This document shows positions 9,017-19,040 of a stretch of DNA of 64,000 nt, in pieces. The notes beneath the pieces are model-generated. The model saw only the letters and a list, made by a program, of their open reading frames with translations, was not told the origin of the DNA and made no database searches. How positions within the stretch are numbered: the stretch's first letter is position 1; each line of letters opens with the position of its first letter. The translations under genes and the position numbers were made by a program. Source of the stretch: Heminiphilus faecis (lineage in GTDB: Bacteria; Bacteroidota; Bacteroidia; Bacteroidales; Muribaculaceae); NCBI RefSeq assembly GCF_008728965.1, contig NZ_VSMC01000015.1, positions 1 through 64,000 on the forward strand, read 5' to 3'.

Positions 9017-10627
9017 ATGAAAAGAATAAATATATTATTGGGCCTTGTCATGGGAATCGGGCTATTGCTATGCGCATGTACTGACGACCTCGATCAAATG
9101 CCCGTAACCGAAACCACATCAAATGATGTGTATTCGGAAGCAGCGAACTATAAAATGGTTCTTGCAAAAATCTATGCTTCCTATGTTCTTGCAGGGCAAG
9201 GACAAGGTGGCGATAACGGCGACCTTACCACTATCAATGGACAGGACTTCTCACGCGGATATTTTAATCTTCAGGAAGCTGCGACTGATGAGGTTGCCAA
9301 TACTTGGTTATCCGGAAACAACCTTGTTGATCTTACATACATCAACTGGAGTGCAAAAGACTCATGGGTATCGGACACTTATTATTGGTTGTTTTTCAAC
9401 ATTGCTCTATGTAATGAGTTTCTCCGTAACTGCTCAGATGAAGCAATATCAAAGTTTTCATCTTCCGAACAAGAAGAAATCAGAGCGTACAAATCTGAAG
9501 CTCGTTTTATGAGGGCGTTTAGCTATTGGATGGTTCTTGATTTGTACCGTAAGGGACCAAAGGTTGACGAGAATACACCCGTGACCGGATTCATTCCCGA
9601 GGCGTATGATGGAATAAGCCTTTTCGATTTTGTTGAAAGCGAGTTACGGGAACTCGTTTCCGAAGGTTCTTCTTCTTTATCTGACACAAATGAGTATGGC
9701 CGTGCAAGCAAGCCAACTGCTTTGGCACTTCTTGCCCGCCTTTACCTGAATAGCGCGGTTTATCGTGGTTCTGTAGATACTAAATACTATACAGAATGTA
9801 TAACAGCCTGCCATAAGGTAATCTCAAATCCGGCATATTATCTTGAACCTGACTATGCAAAACTTTTCAATGCAGACAATCATAAACGTTCCCACGAAAT
9901 TCTGTTTGCAATGGTTTGTGATGCGACAACATCGGTTACATGGGGCGGCGGCACTTATCTCGTTTGCGGTTCATGCGGCAATTCAAGCACACAAGATCCG
10001 GCCAAATATGGTTTGACAAACGGATGGGGTATGTTCCGTGCACGTGGTGAGATTACTTCCAAGTTCGGCGATGTAAATAATACAAATGATACACGAGCTA
10101 TGTTCTATACTGATGGTCAGGAACAGTCCTTCACCGGCGCTATAGACAATCAATCTGAAGGTTATTTCTTTGAGAAGTTTACGAACCTTACTGATGAGGG
10201 GGAGGCTGCTTCAAATTCTGCAGCTACCGGATGCTCAACAGATTATCCAATGCTGCGTCTTGCTGACGTATATCTTATGGCAGCGGAAGCATTCCTGCGT
10301 GGTGGTGCCGGAATTTCGCGGTCAGAGGCCCTTGACCTTGTAAATGAGGTCCGTCTCCGTGCATATAACAATGATGAAAGTGGCAAAATTTCAGATGCAG
10401 ATTTTACTCTTGACTTTATGCTTGATGAGCGTGGTCGCGAACTTTATCTTGAATCTGTAAGACGCACGGATCTTATCCGCTTTGGGAAATTCACTTCCAA
10501 TGCCTACATCTGGCAGTGGAAGGGCGGAGTTTTGGACGGTCGCTCAGTTAACGACCGATACAATATTTATCCTATCCCGGATACAGATCTTACAGCAAAT
10601 CCTAATCTTACAAATCCTCTATATTGA
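9017..10627 (+). CDS. SusD-like glycan-binding lipoprotein (galactan PUL)
   Basis: Surface lipoprotein that forms the lid of the SusC transporter and binds the glycan. The signal ends in LLLCAC with the lipidated Cys near residue 19. The body has RagB/SusD features: N-terminal helical repeats around SEARFMRAFSYWMVLDLY, ALLARLYLNSAVY, and the C-terminal block LDERGRELYLESVRRTDLIR followed by YPIPDTDLTANPNL. Length of 536 residues is usual. Spaced 10 bp from susC and 9 bp from the next gene, so co-transcribed. Confidence 0.94.
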   Translation: MKRINILLGLVMGIGLLLCACTDDLDQMPVTETTSNDVYSEAANYKMVLAKIYASYVLAGQGQGGDNGDLTTINGQDFSRGYFNLQEAATDEVANTWLSGNNLVDLTYINWSAKDSWVSDTYYWLFFNIALCNEFLRNCSDEAISKFSSSEQEEIRAYKSEARFMRAFSYWMVLDLYRKGPKVDENTPVTGFIPEAYDGISLFDFVESELRELVSEGSSSLSDTNEYGRASKPTALALLARLYLNSAVYRGSVDTKYYTECITACHKVISNPAYYLEPDYAKLFNADNHKRSHEILFAMVCDATTSVTWGGGTYLVCGSCGNSSTQDPAKYGLTNGWGMFRARGEITSKFGDVNNTNDTRAMFYTDGQEQSFTGAIDNQSEGYFFEKFTNLTDEGEAASNSAATGCSTDYPMLRLADVYLMAAEAFLRGGAGISRSEALDLVNEVRLRAYNNDESGKISDADFTLDFMLDERGRELYLESVRRTDLIRFGKFTSNAYIWQWKGGVLDGRSVNDRYNIYPIPDTDLTANPNLTNPLY

Positions 10628-10636
10628 TATTGAATC

Positions 10637-12346
10637 ATGAAATTTAAGAATATAATAAGGACGTCTTTGCTGTCAGTAATCATGGCTCTAAATCTGGTTT
10701 CATGTGACAGTGACATCGATCCGGTGTACGTTCTGCCTACCGATACGATTTCATTGGGTGGCGCTTCAGGGGATATAGTGTTAACCCCCGATAACCCGCA
10801 GGCTCTTGCCATGACTATCTATTGGAGTGGAGATGGTCGGATTGCACTAAGCGATACGCTTCTCCAAGCTCCCATAAATGCTTCCGTGGAAACAATCCAG
10901 CTTTCCCGCGATGAGCAATTTTCTAATGTCATAGACCTCAGCGTTGATAAGGGTGTACGTTCTCGTCAATTTCTGTGTGAGGAACTGAACTCTCTCTTAG
11001 GACGTCTCGGATACATTGCTGATGAGAAATCTCCACTTTATATAAGAATTCGGTCTGTTCTTGCAGCAAACATAGAGCCATCTTATTCATCTGTGATAAA
11101 AGTCATGGTTCAGTCTTATAGAATACACCTTATTTTGGGAACTGTCCTTGACAAAGATTGGAATGAGACTTCCATGAAACTTGCATCGCCTGAAGAAAAC
11201 GGCATTTATCAGGGATTTATGGGAGTTACCGGTTGGACAAACTGGTGGTTCCGGGAGGCGAACAATATCGTTTGGGGAAATCTTGGTGAAGCAGGTAAAA
11301 CATTCCACGCATCCTCTGCTGATGACCATTGGAATTTTTGGTTCCCGGATCCTGCCGGATGTTACTTCACAACACTGAATACTCAGGAAGGATGGTGGAG
11401 CGGTCTGCATATTGATAATCTTACCGTAGCTGGAGATATTTCAGGAGAGATGGAATATAATCTCAAGACCAATCAATGGTTCTTGCCGGTAAATTTATCA
11501 AGTGCATCGACTGTAACAATTACAATAAACGGTAAAGGACACCTCTATAATAAGGAAACAACAGATATGGGACCTGCAATAGAGCAGAATGTGGCATTTG
11601 GCGGGGATAGCGAAAACCTTACGTTCGGTGAAACAGGTTCGAATATATCAGTAAGCCTTCCAGCCGGAGAAACTATGCTCGTTCTTGATTTGACAGACCC
11701 ATTGGAATTTAAGGTCGGTGCTGGCGAAGCCGCTCCTGAACCTGAGGCAGAACCGCGTCTCTATTTCTCCGGAGTTGTGAATTGGAATGGTTTCGATGAC
11801 TATATTTCACTCTATGATGAAGGCTCATTAGCCTATGGAGGAGCTCATTGGATAGATTCCGAATGGGGATATCGTGCATACCCACAGCCAGACTGGGCTA
11901 CGGCATATAAAGCAGCCGATGGAGCAACACCATTAAGCGGAGGTCTCATTCTGGCAGAATCTGACGGTAATATTCCAGCACCGGAAAAAGGACTGTATGT
12001 GATGGATTTCATGATGAAAGAAATGACATATAAACTTACTAAAGTAGAAACTGTTACTTTCACGGGGCTTAACGATGACTGGTCAGAGCATGTAATGACT
12101 CAATCTACGGATAATCCTGAAGTATTCACAGCAGAATTCGTTAAGGAGAAAGAAACTCCCTGGGGAGTAAAAGTTCTGATCAATAATGATTGGAGCCTGT
12201 TCTTCGGAGGCGGAAATGGAAATCTAATGCTCGGTCATTCTGATGCAACTACAGGATTTGATGGAGACAACGCCCTGACCATTGGTGAGACATACATCCT
12301 CAGGGTTGATCTCGGAACACAAACATATTCATATTCTCTTAAATAA
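10637..12346 (+). CDS. SusE/SusF-like surface glycan-binding lipoprotein
   Basis: Probable surface protein that captures galactan near the transporter. The lipobox is LVSC (Cys near residue 23). An N-terminal SusE-type immunoglobulin-like domain (about 35-140, beginning IDPVYVLPTDTISLGG) is followed by aromatic-rich beta modules: one around GWTNWWFREANN, one around YFSGVVNWNGFDDY and one around TFTGLNDDWSEHVM. These look like the repeated carbohydrate-binding modules of SusE/SusF proteins. A Glu/Pro linker (APEPEAEP) joins two of them near residue 370. The sequence of such proteins drifts quickly, so the call rests on position after SusD and on architecture; the ligand is inferred. Confidence 0.82.
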   Translation: MKFKNIIRTSLLSVIMALNLVSCDSDIDPVYVLPTDTISLGGASGDIVLTPDNPQALAMTIYWSGDGRIALSDTLLQAPINASVETIQLSRDEQFSNVIDLSVDKGVRSRQFLCEELNSLLGRLGYIADEKSPLYIRIRSVLAANIEPSYSSVIKVMVQSYRIHLILGTVLDKDWNETSMKLASPEENGIYQGFMGVTGWTNWWFREANNIVWGNLGEAGKTFHASSADDHWNFWFPDPAGCYFTTLNTQEGWWSGLHIDNLTVAGDISGEMEYNLKTNQWFLPVNLSSASTVTITINGKGHLYNKETTDMGPAIEQNVAFGGDSENLTFGETGSNISVSLPAGETMLVLDLTDPLEFKVGAGEAAPEPEAEPRLYFSGVVNWNGFDDYISLYDEGSLAYGGAHWIDSEWGYRAYPQPDWATAYKAADGATPLSGGLILAESDGNIPAPEKGLYVMDFMMKEMTYKLTKVETVTFTGLNDDWSEHVMTQSTDNPEVFTAEFVKEKETPWGVKVLINNDWSLFFGGGNGNLMLGHSDATTGFDGDNALTIGETYILRVDLGTQTYSYSLK

Positions 12347-12355
12347 AAGACTTCA

Positions 12356-13417
12356 ATGAAAATGACAACTATAATTTCCGTTTGCGCATTGGCTGCATCC
12401 ATTGTATGTGGATCATGCTCAGAGGACGGCCCTGTTACTAATCCAAGACAGGAAACCACAACAACTATTGAGAAAGAAACAGGGTTCGCCAGAGGCGCAG
12501 ATGTCAGCTGGCTCACTCAGATGGAATCAGAAGGTCGCAAATTCTATACTCCCGGGGAAGACCGCCAGGAAATGGAGTGTATGACCCTTCTCCGTGACCA
12601 CTGTGGTGTTAACTCAATACGTTTACGTGTTTGGGTCAATCCTAAGGACGGATGGAACAGCATCGACGACGTGGTACTCAAGGCACGTCGAGCAGAGAAT
12701 CTTGGTCTGCGCACCATGATTGATTTCCATTTCTCTGATACATGGGCTGACCCCGGTCATCAGGAAATGCCGGACGCGTGGAAAAATCTCTCGTTTGATG
12801 AGCTGACCAAGGCAGTTGCGAATCATGTTACTGAAACGCTCAATGCTTTGAAAAAAGCAGGTGTAACACCTGAATGGGTACAGGTTGGTAACGAAACCAC
12901 ACCTGGTATGATGCTTCCGGTTGGCTCTGTTGACAATCCAGTACAACTTACACAACTTAATAACGCCGGTTATGATGCAGTCAAATCTGTATTCCCGGAT
13001 GCTAAGGTCATTGTGCATCTTGATGGAGGAAATAACCAGTGGGCATACGACAGAATGTTTGACATTCTTGAAAGCAACGGAGGCAAATATGACATGATTG
13101 GGATGTCTCTTTACCCCTATTGGGCAGAGCAGCAGGGCGAAACCGGAGGATGGTTGAAAGTTGCAGATGATTGTATCGCAAACATCAATCATTTGAAACA
13201 GAAATACAACAAACCGGTGATGATTTGTGAGATAGGGATGCCTTATGATCAAGGAGAAACTTGCAAGCAACTCATCACTAAAATGATGGCCACGGATGTT
13301 GAAGGCATCTTCTATTGGGAACCACAAGCTCCCAATGGTTACAACGACGGGTACAACCTCGGATGTTTTGATAATGATGCACCCACAATAGCATTAGATG
13401 CTTTCAAAACTAAATGA
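12356..13417 (+). CDS. GH53 endo-beta-1,4-galactanase lipoprotein
   Basis: Compact 353-residue GH53 enzyme, with little more than the barrel. The lipobox is VCGSCSE (Cys near residue 22), so it is probably anchored in the outer membrane. GADVSWL opens the barrel. The acid/base is Glu180 in QVGNETTPG and the nucleophile Glu292 in ICEIGMPY, followed by GIFYWEPQ. Expected to cut beta-1,4-galactan into pieces small enough for the SusC/D pair. Its stop overlaps the start of the GH2 gene (ATGA), so the two are translationally coupled. The other GH53 in the locus (184-1686) shares the motifs but has an extra C-terminal module. Confidence 0.93.
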   Translation: MKMTTIISVCALAASIVCGSCSEDGPVTNPRQETTTTIEKETGFARGADVSWLTQMESEGRKFYTPGEDRQEMECMTLLRDHCGVNSIRLRVWVNPKDGWNSIDDVVLKARRAENLGLRTMIDFHFSDTWADPGHQEMPDAWKNLSFDELTKAVANHVTETLNALKKAGVTPEWVQVGNETTPGMMLPVGSVDNPVQLTQLNNAGYDAVKSVFPDAKVIVHLDGGNNQWAYDRMFDILESNGGKYDMIGMSLYPYWAEQQGETGGWLKVADDCIANINHLKQKYNKPVMICEIGMPYDQGETCKQLITKMMATDVEGIFYWEPQAPNGYNDGYNLGCFDNDAPTIALDAFKTK

Positions 13418-15852
13418 AGACAATGAATATACATTCTTTTATAATAGTAATGGCTCTTTCGGGAGCCATTACTTTAAATCTGCACGCCGAGAGGATTGAA
13501 ACAACCCTAAATACTGGTTGGGAATTTACCAAAGGCAGTCCTGAAACCTCAACGAAATGGCAGCAGGTTCGAGTTCCGCACGACTGGGCTATATACGGAC
13601 CTTTTGACCGTGCAAACGATATTCAAACAGTAGCTGTTGAACAAAACGGCGAGAAGGAGGAAACCGTAAAAACAGGACGTACAGGAGGTCTTCCATTTAT
13701 TGGCAAAGGAACATACCGCACCACATTTGATGTGTCGGATACTACCGGACGATGTATAACGCTTGTATTTGATGGAGCAATGAGCAATGCCCATGTAAAA
13801 GTCAATGGACGTGAGGTTGCTTATTGGCCCTATGGGTACAATTCCTTTTATGCAGATGTGACCAAGGCTGTCGTGCCCGGTAGCAATGATATGATAGTCG
13901 AGCTTGAAAATTTTGAGCGAGCTTCCCGATGGTATCCCGGAGCCGGACTGTATCGCAATGTCCATGTGATAAATACCGACCGTGTACATGTGCCGACATG
14001 GGGTACATACATCACAACTCCATACGTTTCTGCCGAGAAAGCCTCAGTTCATCTTGAAATAGAGATTAAAGGTGCAAATAAGGGAGAGAAGATTGACGTT
14101 GAGACAAAAATATTATCTCCTGATGGAAAAGTGGTGGCAGAAAATAATGCTCCATACATTGCTCATGGACAGATTCACAGTCAAAACTTTTTGGTTCCTA
14201 AACCGAATTTATGGAGTCTCGAAACCCCTGCCTTATACACAGCTGAGACACGTATTCTTATAAATGGCTCAGAAGTTGATGCATATGATACACGATTCGG
14301 TATCCGCAAACTTGAATATCTTCCGGATCAGGGATTCTTTCTCAATGGTAAACCCACAAAGTTCAAAGGAGTGTGCAATCATCATGACCTCGGTCCTCTT
14401 GGTGCTGCTGTCAACAAGTCTGCTATCCTACATCAGGTAGAGCTAATGAAGAATATGGGAGCAAATGCAATCCGCACATCTCATAATATGCCGGCTCCAG
14501 AATTGGTGGAGATTTGCGATGAGCTTGGAGTAATGCTTATGATTGAACCGTTTGATGACTGGAGTTTCCGTCCAAAATCACCTAATGGTTACGGTGCGTT
14601 TTTCAACGAATGGGCTGAAAAAGATATTACCAACATGGTCAAGCGGTACCGCAACAATCCATCGGTTGTGATGTGGTCGATTGGCAATGAGGTTCCGAGT
14701 CAATGGGGCCCGGACGGAGTATCGGAACTTACTATGCTTCAGAATCTGGTAAAATCTCTTGATGAAACCCGTCCTGTCACCTGTGGCATGGATCAGATTG
14801 GTTCGGTACTGGACAATGGTTTTGCGGCTTCTCTTGATATTCCCGGATTTAATTATAAGCCTCAATATTACAGACTGGCTTATGAAAAACTTCCGCAAAA
14901 GATGATTCTTGGTTCTGAAACTGCATCCACTGTTTCTTCAAGAGGTGTATATCATTTTCCGGTATCATTTGTTAAGGAGCATAACGCAGTCCTACATAAT
15001 GACCACCAATCGTCAAGCTACGATAATGAAACATGTGACTGGTCAAATACCCCGGATATTGACTTCTACATGGATGAACAGCCTTGGGTTCTCGGGCAAT
15101 TCGTCTGGACAGGCTTTGACTACCTCGGCGAGCCATCACCGTATGATACTGACGCATGGCCGAGCCATAGTTCAGTATTTGGTATTGTTGATTTGGCATC
15201 ATTGCCCAAAGATCGTTATTTCCTTTATCGTTCTCATTGGAACAAAAATGATGCGACACTTCACATACTTCCTCATTGGAATTGGAAAGGTCGAGAGGGT
15301 CAAATCACACCAGTATTCGTATATACCTCGTATCCAAAAGCCGAGTTATTTATAAATGGGAAAAGTCAGGGAATACGAGAAAAGAATGATTCAACACTCC
15401 AAACCCGCTATCGACTCATGTGGAATGAGACAAAATATGAACCCGGAGAATTGAAGGTCGTAGCGTATGACAAGAACGGTAAAACTGCTGCCGAAAAAAT
15501 AATAAGGACTGCCGGCAAACCGCATCATATCGTATTGTCAACCAACAGAGATACCCTTGGTGCCAATGGTAATGATCTTGCATACATTACTGTTCAGATT
15601 GCTGATAAAGATGGTAATATCATTCCTACAGAAAACCGAAAGATTAAATTTACTGTATCTGGTTCCGGTAATTTCGAAGCGTCCGCTAACGGTGACCCTA
15701 CATCGCTTCTATCGTTTCAGGAACCGGAAATGAATCTGTTTAGCGGAGCAGCTACAGCAATTGTTCGTAGTGGAAATGAAAGTGGAGATTTGATATTTAC
15801 GGCAAAGGCCGACGGAGTTAAACCCGCATCGCTTACATTAAAGGTAAAATAA
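13414..15852 (+). CDS. GH2 beta-galactosidase
   Basis: Probably removes terminal beta-galactose from galacto-oligosaccharides in the periplasm. The signal peptide ends LNLHAE near residue 26, with no lipobox. Domain order: sugar-binding jelly roll (about 30-180, VPHDWAIYGPFD and RWYPGAGLYRNV), immunoglobulin-like domain (about 185-290), GH2 barrel (about 295-600, opening FKGVCNHHDLGPLG) with acid/base Glu426 in SIGNEVP and nucleophile Glu502 in GSETAS, then a further beta domain and a C-terminal Ig-like region (about 700-812, HIVLSTNRDTLGANG). The ATG at 13414 overlaps the upstream stop by 4 bases. A second in-frame ATG is 9 bases downstream. Last glycosidase of the operon. Confidence 0.93.
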   Translation: MKTMNIHSFIIVMALSGAITLNLHAERIETTLNTGWEFTKGSPETSTKWQQVRVPHDWAIYGPFDRANDIQTVAVEQNGEKEETVKTGRTGGLPFIGKGTYRTTFDVSDTTGRCITLVFDGAMSNAHVKVNGREVAYWPYGYNSFYADVTKAVVPGSNDMIVELENFERASRWYPGAGLYRNVHVINTDRVHVPTWGTYITTPYVSAEKASVHLEIEIKGANKGEKIDVETKILSPDGKVVAENNAPYIAHGQIHSQNFLVPKPNLWSLETPALYTAETRILINGSEVDAYDTRFGIRKLEYLPDQGFFLNGKPTKFKGVCNHHDLGPLGAAVNKSAILHQVELMKNMGANAIRTSHNMPAPELVEICDELGVMLMIEPFDDWSFRPKSPNGYGAFFNEWAEKDITNMVKRYRNNPSVVMWSIGNEVPSQWGPDGVSELTMLQNLVKSLDETRPVTCGMDQIGSVLDNGFAASLDIPGFNYKPQYYRLAYEKLPQKMILGSETASTVSSRGVYHFPVSFVKEHNAVLHNDHQSSSYDNETCDWSNTPDIDFYMDEQPWVLGQFVWTGFDYLGEPSPYDTDAWPSHSSVFGIVDLASLPKDRYFLYRSHWNKNDATLHILPHWNWKGREGQITPVFVYTSYPKAELFINGKSQGIREKNDSTLQTRYRLMWNETKYEPGELKVVAYDKNGKTAAEKIIRTAGKPHHIVLSTNRDTLGANGNDLAYITVQIADKDGNIIPTENRKIKFTVSGSGNFEASANGDPTSLLSFQEPEMNLFSGAATAIVRSGNESGDLIFTAKADGVKPASLTLKVK

Positions 15853-15885
15853 ATTTAGGGTAAAAAGATTGTTTAAGGCTTCCTC

Positions 15886-15913
15886 ATCGGGATAGTCAGA
15901 ATATCCCGATTTT
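15886..15913 (+). terminator. Weak hairpin between GH2 and galK
   Basis: ATCGGGATA (15886-15894) pairs with TATCCCGAT (15902-15910), followed by only TTT. It may be a leaky terminator that lowers read-through from the PUL into galK. Confidence 0.45.
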
Positions 15914-15932
15914 AACATATAATTTCAATACA

Positions 15933-17066
15933 ATGAAAAATAAACTTATAAAAGAATTCAAAAGCAGATTCAATGAAACCCCGTTCTTTTATGCGTCTGC
16001 GGGACGCATAAACCTTATTGGCGAACACACCGACTATAATGGCGGATTTGTTTTCCCCGGTGCCATTGACAAAGAAATAATGGCGGCTATCGCACCAAAC
16101 AGTACTGACAAAATTCGCGTGTTCTCAATCGACATCAATGAGTATGCCGAATTTGGTCTCAACGAGGATGATGCCCCTTCTCAGTCATGGGCACGCTACA
16201 TTTTCGGTGTAGCACGCGAAATCCTCAAGCGTGGCGGTGTGGTCAAAGGGTTTGACGCCGTTTTTGCTGGCAATGTGCCTCTCGGTTCAGGTCTCAGTTC
16301 TTCAGCCGCTCTTGAGTCCTGCTTTGCCTTTGCTCTCAACGATTTGTTTAATGACAACGGTATCGACAAGTTTGAGCTTGCCCGCATCGGTCAGTCAACA
16401 GAGCACAATTATTGTGGTGTCAACTGCGGCATTATGGACCAGTTTGCATCTGTCATGGGGCAGAAGGGTAAGCTGATGCGCCTTGACTGCCGCTCGATGG
16501 AGTTTGAATATTTCCCCTTCAACCCCGAGGACTATGAGCTTGTTCTCATCGACTCGCGTGTGAAGCATGAACTCGCCGACTCCCCCTACAACAAGCGTCG
16601 CCAGTCGTGTGAGCGCGTGGCAAAATGTCTTGGTCTTGAAACGCTGCGTGATGCGACAATGGAGATGCTTGAATCAATCCTCCCTGACATAACCGCCGAG
16701 GATTATTTCCGCGCAAAATTTGTCATTGAGGAAAAGGATCGTGTGCTTGCGGTCTGTGATGCTCTCACTGCCGGCGACTATGAGACAGTAGGCCGGAAGA
16801 TGTATGAGACCCACCGCGGTCTGTCAAAGGACTATGCTGTTAGCTGTGAGGAACTTGACTTCCTCAATGATATTGCCAAAGAATGCGGTGTCACCGGCTC
16901 GCGCATCATGGGCGGAGGCTTCGGCGGCTGCACCATAAACCTTGTGAAGAAGGATCTGCGTGATAGCTTCGTGGAGATAGCCAAAAAGAAGTTCAACGAG
17001 AAATACGGACACGAGCCGAAAGTCTATCCCGTTGTCATAAGCGACGGAGCGCATAAGGAGGAATAG
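15933..17066 (+). CDS. galK: Galactokinase
   Basis: Phosphorylates galactose to galactose-1-phosphate with ATP in the cytoplasm, the first step for the sugar released by the PUL enzymes. The 377-residue protein carries the GHMP-kinase signatures: GRINLIGEHTDYNGG (galactokinase signature, about residues 24-38), the ATP loop PLGSGLSSSAALE (about 116-128) and GGGFGGCTINLV near the C terminus. It is followed by galE only 2 bp later, and its last codons contain a clear AAGGAGG site serving galE. No truncation or odd residue seen. Confidence 0.97.
   Translation: MKNKLIKEFKSRFNETPFFYASAGRINLIGEHTDYNGGFVFPGAIDKEIMAAIAPNSTDKIRVFSIDINEYAEFGLNEDDAPSQSWARYIFGVAREILKRGGVVKGFDAVFAGNVPLGSGLSSSAALESCFAFALNDLFNDNGIDKFELARIGQSTEHNYCGVNCGIMDQFASVMGQKGKLMRLDCRSMEFEYFPFNPEDYELVLIDSRVKHELADSPYNKRRQSCERVAKCLGLETLRDATMEMLESILPDITAEDYFRAKFVIEEKDRVLAVCDALTAGDYETVGRKMYETHRGLSKDYAVSCEELDFLNDIAKECGVTGSRIMGGGFGGCTINLVKKDLRDSFVEIAKKKFNEKYGHEPKVYPVVISDGAHKEE
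17055..17061 (+). promoter_or_regulatory. Shine-Dalgarno site AAGGAGG for galE
   Basis: AAGGAGG sits 7 nt before the galE ATG at 17069 and inside the end of galK. Such sites are rare in Bacteroidota, and the other genes of the locus lack one. Confidence 0.6.
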
Positions 17067-17068
17067 TT

Positions 17069-18100
17069 ATGGACAGCAAGAAAACAGTATTGATATCAGG
17101 GGGAGCCGGTTACATAGGCTCCCACACGGCGGTTGAGCTTATCAATGCCGGTTATGACGTGGTTATAATCGACAACCTTACCAACTCGGAGCGTGATTCT
17201 GTCGCTGGAGTTGAGAGAATCACAGGCAAAAAAGTAGCTTTCGAGGTGGTTGATACCTGCGACAGAGCACAGCTCAAAACGGTGTTCGACACCTACACGT
17301 TCGACACAGTCATACATTTTGCCGCATACAAGGCCGTCGGCGAATCAATGACTGAACCGCTCAAATATTATCAGAACAACCTTGTTTCGTTCATGAACAT
17401 CGTTGCAATGATGAAAGAGTATGGCCGCTCCAATATACTTTTCTCATCGTCGGCAACTGTCTATGGCGATGCTGAACATCTCCCCGTTACCGAACAGACT
17501 CCACGTCAACCAGCGACATCACCATACGGCAACACCAAGCAGATTGCCGAGGATATTCTTCGCGACTGTTGTCGTGCATACGATAATGTCAAAGGAATAG
17601 CGTTGCGCTATTTCAACCCTATCGGCGCACATCCGTCAGCTCTTATCGGTGAGTTACCTCGTGGTGTTCCAAATAATCTTGTACCGTTTATCACACAGAC
17701 TGCCGCCGGTATCCGTGAGCGGCTGAGCGTGTTCGGCAACGATTACGACACTCCTGACGGCACTTGTCAACGTGACTATATCGACGTTGTTGATCTCGCC
17801 AAGGCTCATGTCGCCACAGTCGACCGCATGACCTCCGGAAAGATGAAAGAAAACTATGAAATCTTCAATGTCGGTACAGGGCGTCCGGTCTCGGTACTTG
17901 AACTTCTCACCACATTTGAGAAAGTCAACAATCTCAAACTGCCTTATGTAATCACCGACCGTCGCCCTGGCGATGTGCCTGCTGTATGGGCTGAGACATC
18001 ACGCGCCAACGAGCTCCTTGGATGGAAGGCAGAGCGTTCTATCAACGAGACACTGAAAGCGGCATGGGAATGGGAAAAGCATGTAAGAAAAATCAAATAA
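17069..18100 (+). CDS. galE: UDP-glucose 4-epimerase
   Basis: Interconverts UDP-galactose and UDP-glucose with bound NAD. The protein is 343 residues long. The Rossmann nucleotide loop GGAGYIGSHTAVEL lies at residues 9-22; the active-site Ser/Tyr/Lys set is in SSSATVYGD and in YGNTK (YxxxK). RYFNPIGAHPS and the late motif WEWEKH are typical of GalE. It lies between galK and the nucleotidyltransferase, and the three look like one operon that channels galactose to UDP-sugars. Confidence 0.97.
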   Translation: MDSKKTVLISGGAGYIGSHTAVELINAGYDVVIIDNLTNSERDSVAGVERITGKKVAFEVVDTCDRAQLKTVFDTYTFDTVIHFAAYKAVGESMTEPLKYYQNNLVSFMNIVAMMKEYGRSNILFSSSATVYGDAEHLPVTEQTPRQPATSPYGNTKQIAEDILRDCCRAYDNVKGIALRYFNPIGAHPSALIGELPRGVPNNLVPFITQTAAGIRERLSVFGNDYDTPDGTCQRDYIDVVDLAKAHVATVDRMTSGKMKENYEIFNVGTGRPVSVLELLTTFEKVNNLKLPYVITDRRPGDVPAVWAETSRANELLGWKAERSINETLKAAWEWEKHVRKIK

Positions 18101-18108
18101 ATAATTCA

Positions 18109-19011
18109 ATGAAACCAACATTATTCGTTCTCGCCGCCGGAATGGGCAGCCGTTATGGTGGGCTGAAGCAGCTTGATGGTCTCGGACCTCATGGAGAGAC
18201 TATAATGGACTACTCAATTTACGATGCCATCCACTCAGGATTCGGTAAGGTGGTGTTTGTTATCCGTAAGGACTTCGAGCAAGATTTCCGTGACAAGGTG
18301 CTTGCAAAATATAAAAGTCATATCCCTATGGAAGTGGTGTTCCAGTCAATCGACGAACTGCCCGATGACTACACCTGTCCCGATGACCGAACAAAGCCAT
18401 GGGGTCCGGCTCATGCCGTAATCATGGCTACCGGAGTAATCAATGAACCGTTTGCAGTAATAAACTCCGATGATTTCTATGGCCGCAATTCCTTTGAGGT
18501 ACTCGCCAAAGAATTGATGCGTCCTCGCGATCGCAAAGGCGACTACTGCATGGTTGGCTTCCACATCGGCAACACAATGACAGAGAACGGTGGGGTTAAC
18601 CGTGGCGTATGCCAGACCAAAGATGGATTGTTAACTTCTGTTGAGGAGTGCAAGGATATCGCCTACAACGATAATCATGAGATTGTCTACACAGATGCAG
18701 ACGGGAAAGAGCATAAGCTTGAAGCCAATGTACCCGTGTCAATGAATATGTGGGGCTTCACGCCTGATTATTTCGACTTCGGTATCCGTGAGTTCTCACG
18801 TTTCCTCTCGGAAAAGATCAATGTCCCAAAATCTGAGCAGGTAATCCCTGATGTAGCTGACGCACTGATTAAATCTGGCGAGGCAACGGTTAAGGTTCTT
18901 GACACCGATTCACGCTGGTTCGGCGTGACGTATGTCGATGACCGCCCCGGTGTAATTGCAAATTTTGCAGATCTTCATAAATCAGGCCTTTATCCTGACA
19001 AACTCTTTTGA
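18109..19011 (+). CDS. Sugar-phosphate nucleotidyltransferase (possible UTP:hexose-1-phosphate uridylyltransferase)
   Basis: A 300-residue cytoplasmic nucleotidyltransferase. The start at 18109 follows the galE stop and opens the conserved loop LAAGMGSRYGGLKQ (binding NTP phosphates). The longer frame overlaps galE. INSDDFYG near residue 117 is the metal-binding region and NVPVSMNMWGFTP is typical of this group. No galT is visible in the locus, so this enzyme may make UDP-galactose or UDP-glucose from the hexose-1-phosphate and UTP (inference from position). Substrate specificity cannot be read from the sequence. Confidence 0.8.
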   Translation: MKPTLFVLAAGMGSRYGGLKQLDGLGPHGETIMDYSIYDAIHSGFGKVVFVIRKDFEQDFRDKVLAKYKSHIPMEVVFQSIDELPDDYTCPDDRTKPWGPAHAVIMATGVINEPFAVINSDDFYGRNSFEVLAKELMRPRDRKGDYCMVGFHIGNTMTENGGVNRGVCQTKDGLLTSVEECKDIAYNDNHEIVYTDADGKEHKLEANVPVSMNMWGFTPDYFDFGIREFSRFLSEKINVPKSEQVIPDVADALIKSGEATVKVLDTDSRWFGVTYVDDRPGVIANFADLHKSGLYPDKLF

Positions 19012-19040
19012 TTTATTTTAAGGTAAAATAAGATTGTTAT

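Noticed and set aside
12623-13327. 234-residue frame on the minus strand
   Set aside because: Antisense to the operon GH53 gene and rich in Cys/His in a manner typical of shadow frames.
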